A stretch of DNA of 64,000 nucleotides from contig DATKVG010000128.1 of the NCBI GenBank assembly GCA_035530195.1, forward strand, positions 1 to 64,000. Direction: 5' to 3'. A program made the position numbers and the translations under genes. Below are positions 42,502-50,285 of this stretch, piece by piece. This stretch comes from JAPLKX01 sp035530195. GTDB taxonomy: Bacteria; Hydrogenedentota; Hydrogenedentia; Hydrogenedentales; SLHB01. Numbering within the stretch: position 1 is the first letter of the stretch; each line of letters opens with the position of its first letter. The notes below the pieces were generated by a model. It searched no databases. It was given only the letters and a program-made list of their open reading frames with translations, and was not told where the DNA came from.

Positions 42502-43395
42502 ATGGGTTTTTTGCTGGTACTGAAGGCTGAATTTATCCGCAACATGATCGTGATGCGGCGGTACTGGTTCAGGACCGTGACGGGAATGATCATCGGGTAT
42601 GGGATGCTGATGTCGATGATCTGGATGTTTCATTCGAAGGGGGGCGTAGATCCGGAGGGGTTTGCGAGCCGGTTCAGCGATCCGGAAGATGCGACGAAAT
42701 TTGCCCTGACTTTTATCATCGGGATGCTGGCGTTTGGCATAGTGGGCCTTTTCAGCCAGGGTTTGCAGGGGATGGCGCAAAGCGGCCAGTTGGAGCAGTT
42801 GTGCATGAGCCCGCACGGGCTGGTGTCGAATTTCATGGCGCGGTCGTTGATGGCGTCGGTGACGTCGGTGCCGACGTCGGCGCTGATGGTTTGGTTGATC
42901 GCGTACCGGGTGAGATTCGACTTGCCGATGACGACGTTGGCCGACTTTTTGACGCTGGTTCTTCTGTTGGCGCTGGCGTTCTTGAACCTGATTGGGTTTG
43001 GTTTCATGGTGGGCGGATTGGTGCTGGTGTTCAAGCAGACCGGCCAGGTGGCGGTGATCGTGCGGATGGTCTTGTTGGGTATCGCCGTCATGGCCGACGA
43101 CGTGCGGACGTTCCCAAAGATACTTCAAGTGTTTTCGCACGCGTTGCCCATCACAGATGCCACGCTGTGCCTGATCCACCTTGTGATCCGGGGGCAAATG
43201 CAGCCGGTGTATGACGCGAAAGGCAAGCCGCTGATGGAAGGGGCGAAGGTGGTGGCGAACTACGTGCCGATCCTGTTTCACCCGTCGTTTTTGTTGCTGC
43301 TGGTGAACTGCGCCGTCTGGACGTTCCTGGGCATCGCCTGTTTTCGCTTCATGGAGAACTGGAGCCGCAACAAGGGCACCCTGGGGGCCTACTGA
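42502..43395 (+). CDS. ABC-2 type permease, peptide cassette
   Basis: A 297-residue membrane protein with about six helices (TGMIIGYGMLMSMIWMF, LTFIIGMLAFGIVGLF, LLLVNCAVWTFLGIACF) and an N-terminal ABC-2 topology. It forms the channel for export with the adjacent ATPase. It overlaps the fusion protein gene by one base (tgATG). Peptides or lipopeptides from the upstream genes are the likely cargo. Drug or polysaccharide export is the alternative. Confidence 0.85.
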   Translation: MGFLLVLKAEFIRNMIVMRRYWFRTVTGMIIGYGMLMSMIWMFHSKGGVDPEGFASRFSDPEDATKFALTFIIGMLAFGIVGLFSQGLQGMAQSGQLEQLCMSPHGLVSNFMARSLMASVTSVPTSALMVWLIAYRVRFDLPMTTLADFLTLVLLLALAFLNLIGFGFMVGGLVLVFKQTGQVAVIVRMVLLGIAVMADDVRTFPKILQVFSHALPITDATLCLIHLVIRGQMQPVYDAKGKPLMEGAKVVANYVPILFHPSFLLLLVNCAVWTFLGIACFRFMENWSRNKGTLGAY

Positions 43396-45314
43396 TGCCG
43401 CGGGAGGCCTTGCACCGGTTCGAGCACGACGGCAAACGGTTTGCCATCGACCCCGAGACGTGTTTTTGTTTCGAGTGCGACGCGATCTGCTGGGACGTGC
43501 TCGAGCACTACGCGCAGGAGACCAGCAACCGGATCTTCCACCTTCTCAAAAACAAGTACAGCCTGAAAGAGTTGGAGGAAGTGGCGGGCGAACTCGAATG
43601 GCTGCGCGCATCCAAATCAATACTCAGGGCGCCCAAAAAGGAAGACCTGCTCAAACAGTTCGAGGTCGAACGCGGGCTGAAACGGGTGTCGGTGTCCTTG
43701 CCGCGGGAGACGGCGGAGCCCATACAGGCGCAGGCGCGGTGGTTTGGCCGGCCGGCGCGGGTGGTATCGTCGGGCGGGCGTGAAATCGGCCGTGGTGCGG
43801 TTTTGCTGCTGCTGGGCCGGTCGGGCGCGCAGAAAGAATTGCAGCTCGAATTTGTCGAAGAGGGGCACATACACCACCCTGAGTTGATTGCGGAACTGTG
43901 CGGGTGGGCGTTGAACTCGGCGCGGCTTGCCGAGAAAACGCTGACGGTCTCGGTGCATGTCACGAACATTACCGTGGCGAAACTGCCCGAGGCGCTTGCG
44001 GGGCATACGCTGGGTGCGAAGCTCGAACTGACGAGGGCAGAGGGCGTCCTGGCGCACGTGAACGCGCTGGCGGCCGCTATCGGCGAGACGTTGCCGCGGT
44101 TGGCCAAAGCGCTCGAGCCGGACGCCAAAGACGCCGGCGGGCGTGTCGTTGTTCGGCCGAACCACCCCGGGTTTGGAGAAGTGGCGGAAACGCTGGACGA
44201 TTCCGGTTTCACGGGCATCGAGATTGATCTTGACGGTGCGTACGTGGCCAACCCGGGGCTGGAGCCGGGCGCAGTCACGGCCGCAATGGAAGAGAACGCG
44301 CGCTATTACGCGGGGCGGCTGATGAAACACCATTACTTCCGGCTGGACCCGATTGCGCCGCTGTTCTGGCGGATCTATTCGGGCGCGCCGGTGGCGAGAT
44401 CGGACTCCGCGGGTACCAACGAACTGGCGGTCGAGGGCGACGGCAGGATTTATCCGTCGATGCGGCTGTCGGGCAAAGAACCGTTTTGCCTGGGCAGTTT
44501 GACGGACGGGCTGGACGAGGAGAAAGTCCGGCCGTTTGAGGATGTGGGGGCGCTCACCACTCATCCATGCACGGGCTGTTGGGCGCGCAACCTCTGCGGC
44601 GGGGGCACGGCGGCGGTGCATTATGCGCTGGCGGGCTCGATTCGGACGCCACACCCGGCGTGGTGCGGCGGGCAGCGGGCGTGGATGCAGAGCGCGGTTT
44701 CGGCGTTTCAGGTGCTGTCCTCGGCGGGCATCCACTTTGAACGGGTTTACAGGATCCTTGGCCGGCGGGAGAAACCGTCGCTGTTCGCGCTGGCCAAGGC
44801 GGCGATTACGATGAGCATCGGCGTCCGGCCCATCGAAGAAGCCGACGCGGAACTGGTGACCAAATGGGAGAGCTGGAACGAGTCGGCCTACTTCCTGTTC
44901 AACGAATCGGGCGTGTACCTGGCAACGAAATACGACCGCGAGATGGACTCGCTCCATCCGCGGGGCATCGATCAGGAACTGATACTGCTGCGGAAATCCG
45001 GCGAGCCGTTCGGGCTGCTCAAGCTGCGGCCCAAATGGGTCGGCGGGGCCGTGCTGGTTTGGGTGTACATGCGCGACGAGGCCGACTACGCCGCCGAGCC
45101 CATCCGCAAAAGTTTCCGCGCCATCCTCAAAGAGGCGGCCGGCCAGAGCAGCGTGCGCCAGATCGTCGTGCCGGTCTCGCCAAAGGAGAAGCCGCTGAGC
45201 GAGTTTTTATCTGCGGTGGGTTTTGGGGAAGTGGGCGCGATGCGCGATGCCCTGTACCTGCACGGAAAATACGAGGATGTCACGCTGTATGCGACCGCGC
45301 CAGACAGGCTTTAA
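43395..45314 (+). CDS. degenerate radical SAM/SPASM peptide maturase fused to GNAT
   Basis: A 639-residue fusion. Residues 8-75 are an RRE/PqqD-like N-terminus as in SCIFF/QhpD-type maturases (HRFEHDGKRFAIDPE, YSLKELEEVAGELEWL). Residues 95-340 align in order with the radical SAM barrel (KELQLEFVEEGHIHHPELIA, VTNITVAKLPE), but the CxxxCxxC cluster and the GGEP motif are absent. Residues 353-425 are a SPASM remnant (CTGCWARNLCGGG) without the usual YPC and GGGC cysteines. Residues 472-639 are a GNAT (VRPIEEADAELVTKWESWNE; FLSAVGFGEVGAM). It probably binds leaders and presents peptides to acyl transfer. An unusual CFCFECDAIC cluster (Cys23, 25, 28, 32) lies in the N-domain. Confidence 0.75.
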   Translation: MPREALHRFEHDGKRFAIDPETCFCFECDAICWDVLEHYAQETSNRIFHLLKNKYSLKELEEVAGELEWLRASKSILRAPKKEDLLKQFEVERGLKRVSVSLPRETAEPIQAQARWFGRPARVVSSGGREIGRGAVLLLLGRSGAQKELQLEFVEEGHIHHPELIAELCGWALNSARLAEKTLTVSVHVTNITVAKLPEALAGHTLGAKLELTRAEGVLAHVNALAAAIGETLPRLAKALEPDAKDAGGRVVVRPNHPGFGEVAETLDDSGFTGIEIDLDGAYVANPGLEPGAVTAAMEENARYYAGRLMKHHYFRLDPIAPLFWRIYSGAPVARSDSAGTNELAVEGDGRIYPSMRLSGKEPFCLGSLTDGLDEEKVRPFEDVGALTTHPCTGCWARNLCGGGTAAVHYALAGSIRTPHPAWCGGQRAWMQSAVSAFQVLSSAGIHFERVYRILGRREKPSLFALAKAAITMSIGVRPIEEADAELVTKWESWNESAYFLFNESGVYLATKYDREMDSLHPRGIDQELILLRKSGEPFGLLKLRPKWVGGAVLVWVYMRDEADYAAEPIRKSFRAILKEAAGQSSVRQIVVPVSPKEKPLSEFLSAVGFGEVGAMRDALYLHGKYEDVTLYATAPDRL

Positions 45315-45353
45315 TCCAAGAGAAGCAAGAGACGCAAAGGCGTCAGGCGGTTT

Positions 45354-45893
45354 ATGGAGATTGTGGTGAACGAAACGGCTGGTAGCAGAGATCCGTGGCG
45401 GGCGGCGGCGTTTGGTTTGTGGGAGTTGTTTTTTTTGGTGGGCCTGCTTCCGGAACCGGTGTTTCGGTTGCTGCGTGATGCGGGCGCGGTACTGCCTCAG
45501 CGGGCCGTCGTCAATTCGCCGTACGCGATCACGATTGGGCTGGCGGGTTTTCTCGCCGTGTTTGCCTACAACCAGTGCCGCAGGCACGGGCTGTCGCACG
45601 GCGAAGCGGGGGACAAGTCGCTGCAGTATGCGGTCGTGGCGCTGGTCGCGTTTCTCCCGGTGGATTTTATCGGGGTGCTGAACGTCATCGGAAACGAGCT
45701 TGTTCGGAACCGGTCGACCATCTATCTTTCGACGGCGGCCAAATCGGTGGCCTGGCTTTATCTGATGATGCTTATATGCAAGTACTACCTTGGGAACGAT
45801 TCGGCGTTTATGAGCATGCCATCGTTTTTCCCAAGCACGCGCCGAGGCGCGAAGGGCGGTGGCGGTAGTGGCGGGTCGGTTGAAGGGGTGTAA
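45354..45893 (+). CDS. small membrane protein at the end of the peptide cassette
   Basis: A 179-residue protein with four predicted helices: FGLWELFFLVGLLPEPVF, SPYAITIGLAGFLAVFA, SLQYAVVALVAFLPVDFIG and VAWLYLMMLICKYYL. It has a Gly/Ser-rich tail. No family recognised. It follows the fusion gene by 39 bases and could be an immunity or scaffold protein. The 248 bases after it (45894-46141) hold no gene. Confidence 0.65.
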   Translation: MEIVVNETAGSRDPWRAAAFGLWELFFLVGLLPEPVFRLLRDAGAVLPQRAVVNSPYAITIGLAGFLAVFAYNQCRRHGLSHGEAGDKSLQYAVVALVAFLPVDFIGVLNVIGNELVRNRSTIYLSTAAKSVAWLYLMMLICKYYLGNDSAFMSMPSFFPSTRRGAKGGGGSGGSVEGV

Positions 45894-46141
45894 GCGGCGG
45901 GCCAGTTATTTGTAATCTTCCTTACATATTTTCTGAGCGTTTAGGCATGGGTTTGAGTGTTTAAAACGAGAAACGGCGGGTTGACACCCGTATTTTATTT
46001 CGGTAAGATGTTGTTTTATAAGAGTTTGTGGCGGTGAGGCGTGTTGGCGTCATCAGTAGGCGGGCGTCTTGCGTTGAAGCTTGTAATAGCATTAAACTAA
46101 CCGTGAAGTTCCTGAGCGGGGGCTTCAGGCGGGGAGTGTGA

Positions 46142-47128
46142 ATGAACCGCTTGATGTTGTTAGGCTTCCTGCTTGCCACAGCGACGGCACAAGGCAGTGG
46201 GACGTTGCAACTTGGCGAGCCTACAGTTGAACAAGATCGTATCACGGTACCTGTCGTGCTTGGCGGCGACTTGAGCGGCGGTGTTTCGGCGATGGATTTT
46301 CGGTTTCGCTACAACCCGGAGGCGTTGCAGCCGGTATCGGTGGTTGCGGGCACGGCGGCTGAGCGCGCCGACAAACGGGTGATGAGCAACCAGCGGACGC
46401 CGGGCGAGTACGCGGTGGTGATGATGGGCTTCAATCAGTCGTCGTGCGGGCCGGGCGAGGCCATTCGGATTGTGCTGCAGCGTCTGCAAGGGCCGGACCA
46501 GAAGTGGGACCTGAGCCTGAGCGACCCGACGATGTCGAGTGTGGATGGGCGGCTGATTGAAAGCCAGGTGCTGCCATCGGACATCGAGCCGGCGCGAGAG
46601 GTTGACCAGGGTCAGGAAGAAGAGGAGACGGGGCGTCAACCACGACTTCCGGAGGTGGATACGGGCGCGGAGGAGGCGGGACCGGTGAAAGAACTGGCGG
46701 CGCCGCAGGGTGCAGGCTATGATGCGCCTATGGACGGACCGGTCGCGGAAGGGGCGTCAAGAACCGCGGCGGCTGAAAGTCTGAAAGCCGCCTTGCAGTC
46801 GGCCGAAGAGGTGCGGCAAGGAATTGAGTCGCCGGAACAGAATCCGGCCGATCAGCTTGAGGGGCTGGGGCAAGAAGCCGGTGTCGTGGGCGAAACGGGA
46901 TTGAACGTGGCCACCGAGAGCGGCGGCCGAATAGATACAGCAGGTGTTACAGCTTCGGGTAGGATGTCGCCCGATCAGGCTTTGCGGAACAATACAGTTG
47001 AACCTCAGTCGGGAACCAACGCGGTGGAACGGCGTGGCGGAACCTATATGCCGTTTGCGGTAGCGGGTTTTTGCGTGTTAGCGTTGGCGGCCGTCCTTGT
47101 GTGGCGGCGGTCCAGACTGATTGGCTAA
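46142..47128 (+). CDS. surface protein with cohesin-like domain and C-terminal anchor
   Basis: A 328-residue protein with a signal peptide (MNRLMLLGFLLATATAQG). Residues 20-130 are a beta-sandwich resembling cohesin/carbohydrate-binding folds (VPVVLGGDLSGGVSAMDFRF, GFNQSSCGPGEAIRIVLQRL). A Glu/Gln/Gly-rich linker follows (about 140-300). A single C-terminal helix FAVAGFCVLALAAVLVWRR ends in a basic patch, a sorting-signal or tail-anchor layout. GGGGAG precedes the ATG. It has a different start site and direction from the cassette, but the genes lie close. Confidence 0.75.
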   Translation: MNRLMLLGFLLATATAQGSGTLQLGEPTVEQDRITVPVVLGGDLSGGVSAMDFRFRYNPEALQPVSVVAGTAAERADKRVMSNQRTPGEYAVVMMGFNQSSCGPGEAIRIVLQRLQGPDQKWDLSLSDPTMSSVDGRLIESQVLPSDIEPAREVDQGQEEEETGRQPRLPEVDTGAEEAGPVKELAAPQGAGYDAPMDGPVAEGASRTAAAESLKAALQSAEEVRQGIESPEQNPADQLEGLGQEAGVVGETGLNVATESGGRIDTAGVTASGRMSPDQALRNNTVEPQSGTNAVERRGGTYMPFAVAGFCVLALAAVLVWRRSRLIG

Positions 47129-47198
47129 GAGCTTCCCCCGAAGAGAGGATGCCTAATCCTCTGCGGATCTCTAACGCACGTTAGAGTGACGCACCTCA

Positions 47199-47240
47199 CC
47201 GGAGATGCCGGGCGCCCCCTCCCGGCATCTCCACCCCCAT
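47199..47240 (+). terminator. terminator after the cohesin-like gene
   Basis: ggagatgccggg and cccggcatctcc form a 12-bp stem around cgcccccct, then ccacccccattttt. It lies about 70 bases after the stop and abuts R4 copy 2. Confidence 0.7.
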
Positions 47241-47335
47241 TTTTAGACTCTTTGTTCGCGACATCTGCGCACGACGCGTAGAGGTTGGCTTAAGGTGGCG
47301 AACAAAGATTCTAATTGCGGCTTCTTAGCCGCCGT
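47241..47335. repeat. R4 94-bp repeat, copy 2
   Basis: Reverse-complement match to 18524-18617. It ends in a GCGGCT-tctt-AGCCGC hairpin (about 47318-47333). It lies between the cohesin-like gene and the response regulator, in a 294-base spacer with no other gene. Confidence 0.8.
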
Positions 47336-47422
47336 ATGGATTTTTTTCTTTCCTTTGAACGAAACGCTGGTAAACAGATCGTTGTTTGATCTATTCTGTT
47401 TGCAAGGGAGGCACGGGAAACA

Positions 47423-47872
47423 ATGCATGACTGGAAAGAGGTCAGGCTGGTGGAAATACTCCTGGTAGAAGACAGCCCCGGCGACGTCCGCCTCACGATT
47501 GAAGCACTCAAAGAGGCCAAGGTGAACAACCGGCTGAACGTGGTGGGCGACGGGGTGGAAGCGCTCGAGTATCTGCGCCGCCAAGGCAAATATGCAGACG
47601 CCGCGAGGCCGGACGTGGTGCTCCTGGACCTGAATCTGCCCCGGAAAGACGGGCGGAAGGTGCTGGTGGAGATGAAGGAAGATCCGGACTTGAAAGTGAT
47701 CCCGATAGTGGTGTTGACGACGTCGCACGCCGAGGAAGACGTCCTGAAGTCTTACGAGAACCATGCGAACTGTTACATCACGAAGCCGGTGGATTTCCAG
47801 CAGTTCCTTCGCGTGGTCCAGAGCATAGAAGATTTCTGGCTCAGCGTGGTCCGGCTTCCCCCCAAATCCTGA
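47423..47872 (+). CDS. stand-alone response regulator receiver (CheY/Rcp1-like)
   Basis: A 149-residue single receiver domain: VEILLVEDSPGDVRLT (acidic pair), DVVLLDLNLPRKDG (phospho-Asp), VVLTTSHAEED (Thr) and CYITKPVDFQQF (Lys). No output domain, so it acts through protein contacts. The extended loop between beta4 and alpha5 resembles Rcp1-type regulators. No histidine kinase gene is adjacent. GGGAGG precedes the ATG. Confidence 0.9.
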   Translation: MHDWKEVRLVEILLVEDSPGDVRLTIEALKEAKVNNRLNVVGDGVEALEYLRRQGKYADAARPDVVLLDLNLPRKDGRKVLVEMKEDPDLKVIPIVVLTTSHAEEDVLKSYENHANCYITKPVDFQQFLRVVQSIEDFWLSVVRLPPKS

Positions 47873-48084
47873 TCGCCGTTGTTCACGACGGTTTCAATGC
47901 AGGCTCATTGGGCATTTCTCCCCGGTCCGGAGCAGGCGCGGGCAGCCTCGATTCAACTTGTTCATTCTGCCTTCACATCCCTTTGTGTCACCTGTTCTAT
48001 AAGGGCAACAAGCAGGGCCAGATGCTTATTGCCTGGTGCTCAAGCCGGCGATATGATACCTCCGGCGAAAAGAGGATTGTTGCC

Positions 48085-50091
48085 ATGTTGCCGTTTGCAC
48101 TGCTTCTTGCGGCCGGTGTGCTGAGCCAAGCCGCAACACCGTTACCGGCCGAGTTGGCCGAAGCCGCCGCCTGGGCGGGAGCGAAGTTCGAGGGCATTGA
48201 ACAGCCCGCCCCGTATGCCTTTGACACCGGTCCTTTTTTCGGGACGCCGGATTTTGTGCGGGGCGTCGCGGGATGGGCGGTTGAGCGAGGCAAGCGGCAA
48301 ATTGATCCGGCCCGAACCGGCCATACGATCGTTTACCGCGACCCCGCGACCGGGCTTGCGATCCGGTGCGAGGGCGTGGTCTACAGCGATTTTCCGACGG
48401 TCGAGTGGACGCTCTTTTTGAAGAATGAGGGGACAGCGCCGGTTCCGCTGAAGGATGTGCTGGCGATTAGGACGGGTTTCCGCAAGGAGCCCGGCAAGAG
48501 GTTTGTCCTTTATCACCACTCGGGGGACAATTGCACCGCCGACAGCTACGAACCGCATGTCACCGAGCTGGTGGCCACGGAGAAATTGCGGCTCGCCAAC
48601 ACCGGCGGCCGGCCCACCCAGACCACCTTCCCGTATTTCAACGTCTCGGCGGGCAACAAAGGCGTGATTTTTGTTGTTGCATGGCCGGGGCAGTGGTTTG
48701 CGGAGTTCGCACGGAACTCCGGCAACTCCCTGACGCTTGCCGCGGGGCAGGATCGGGTGCAACTCGACCTGCAGCCGGGCGAGGAAATCCGCACGCCGCT
48801 GATCGTGCTCCAGTTCTGGCACGGGGAAGGCGAGGCGGGGCGCGTTCGGTCGCAGAACGTGTGGCGGGCCTGGATGATCGCGCACAACATCCCGCGGCCC
48901 GGCGGGAACCTGCCGCCGCTGCCGCAGTTGGCCGCGTGCAGCAGCCACCAGTTCGGCGAGATGATCCACGCCGATTCGGAAAGCCAGAAGTTTTTCGTGA
49001 GCAAATACCTCGAGCGCGGGTTCAAACTGGCGTACTGGTGGATGGACGCGGGCTGGTACTGGTGCGACGGGCAATGGCCAAAAACGGGGACGTGGGAAGT
49101 CGATACGAGCCGGTTCCCGGGCGGGCTTCGTCCGATCAGCGATTTTGCGCTCGAGCGCGGCGTGCACACGCTGGTGTGGTTCGAGCCGGAGCGCGTCCAT
49201 AGCGGGACGTGGCTGGCGGATCAGCGGCCGCAATGGGTGCATGGCGGGAAGGACGGCGGGCTGCTGGACCTGGGCAACCCCGAGGTGCGCGCCTGGCTCA
49301 CGGACCACGTCGACGGTCTGCTCAACAGCGAAGGGATTCACCTGTACCGCCAGGATTTCAACATCGACCCGCTCGAGTTCTGGAGGAAAAACGATGCGCC
49401 CGGCCGCCGGGGCATCACGGAGATCCGCCACGTCGAGGGTTACCTGGCGTACTGGGACGAATTGCGGCGGCGTCATCCGGATATGCTCATTGATTCATGC
49501 GCCAGCGGCGGGCGGCGAAACGATCTCGAGACGCTGCGGCGTGCGGTGCCGCTGCTGCGGAGCGATTACATCATGGAACCGGTCGGCAACCAGTGCCATA
49601 CCTGGGCGCTGGCGCAATGGTTTCCGTTTTACGGCACCGGCACCTCAAAAACCGATCCATACCTGATCCAGAGCACGTTATGCCCGCATTTCACCGCGTG
49701 CTGGGATATGCGCGACGCGACGATCGATTACGAGGGGATCCGGCGAATCATCGACCAGTGGACCGAGGTGGCGCCGTGCTATTTCGGCGACTACTACGCG
49801 CTGACGCCGTATTCGCTCGCAGAGGATCAGTGGATCGCGTGGCAGTTCGACCTGCCGGGCGAAGGCAGGGGATTTGTCCAGGCGTTCCGGCGCGGAGGCT
49901 GCGAGGGCGAGTCTGTCAAGCTGAAACTGCAGGGGCTGGACGCGGAAGCGGCCTATACCCTTTGCGATGCAAGCCAGCCTGAACAGGTGAAGACATATAC
50001 GGGCGCGGAGTTGCTTGCCGCCGGCTTTGATTTGCCTATTACGCAAAAACCCGGCGCAGTACTCTGGAAATACAGCAAAGTTGCTCAATAA
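48085..50091 (+). CDS. exported GH36-type alpha-galactosidase
   Basis: A 668-residue glycosidase. Signal peptide MLPFALLLAAGVLSQAATPL. The barrel holds YWWMDAGWYW, LVWFEPERV and the nucleophile segment YRQDFNIDP (Asp424). The acid/base segment is IDSCASGGRRNDLE (Asp480). It likely cleaves alpha-galactose from plant or mucin glycans. I chose ATG 48085 with AGAGGA upstream, because the longer frame begins in non-coding sequence. R2 repeats follow the stop directly. Confidence 0.88.
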   Translation: MLPFALLLAAGVLSQAATPLPAELAEAAAWAGAKFEGIEQPAPYAFDTGPFFGTPDFVRGVAGWAVERGKRQIDPARTGHTIVYRDPATGLAIRCEGVVYSDFPTVEWTLFLKNEGTAPVPLKDVLAIRTGFRKEPGKRFVLYHHSGDNCTADSYEPHVTELVATEKLRLANTGGRPTQTTFPYFNVSAGNKGVIFVVAWPGQWFAEFARNSGNSLTLAAGQDRVQLDLQPGEEIRTPLIVLQFWHGEGEAGRVRSQNVWRAWMIAHNIPRPGGNLPPLPQLAACSSHQFGEMIHADSESQKFFVSKYLERGFKLAYWWMDAGWYWCDGQWPKTGTWEVDTSRFPGGLRPISDFALERGVHTLVWFEPERVHSGTWLADQRPQWVHGGKDGGLLDLGNPEVRAWLTDHVDGLLNSEGIHLYRQDFNIDPLEFWRKNDAPGRRGITEIRHVEGYLAYWDELRRRHPDMLIDSCASGGRRNDLETLRRAVPLLRSDYIMEPVGNQCHTWALAQWFPFYGTGTSKTDPYLIQSTLCPHFTACWDMRDATIDYEGIRRIIDQWTEVAPCYFGDYYALTPYSLAEDQWIAWQFDLPGEGRGFVQAFRRGGCEGESVKLKLQGLDAEAAYTLCDASQPEQVKTYTGAELLAAGFDLPITQKPGAVLWKYSKVAQ

Positions 50092-50095
50092 GGAT

Positions 50096-50230
50096 GTGCA
50101 GGCGGGACGCCCGCACCACAATAAGTTCGAAGTCCGAAGTGCGAAGTTTGTCTGGACGGGAATGCAGGCGGGACGCCCGCACCACAACAGCGGCGTTTTT
50201 CTAATTGTGGTGCGGGCGTCTCGCCTGCAC
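50096..50230. repeat. R2 palindromic repeats, two direct and one inverted
   Basis: tgcaggcgggacgcccgcac occurs from 50097 and 50163, and its inverse tgcgggcgtctcgcctgcac ends at 50230. They fill the spacer between the GH36 gene and the second oxidoreductase gene. Confidence 0.8.
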
Positions 50231-50285
50231 GCGGTTTTGTGCTAGAATGGGCCGCATTGGTGAAGACATTGTAGGAGAAGAATCA

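Noticed and set aside
47243..47764. An MKH-type peptide gene next to R4 copy 2 on the minus strand
   Set aside because: I looked for a start resembling ATGAA(A/G)CA(C/T) where P0 sits relative to copy 1 and found none. The open frame there is antisense to the response regulator.
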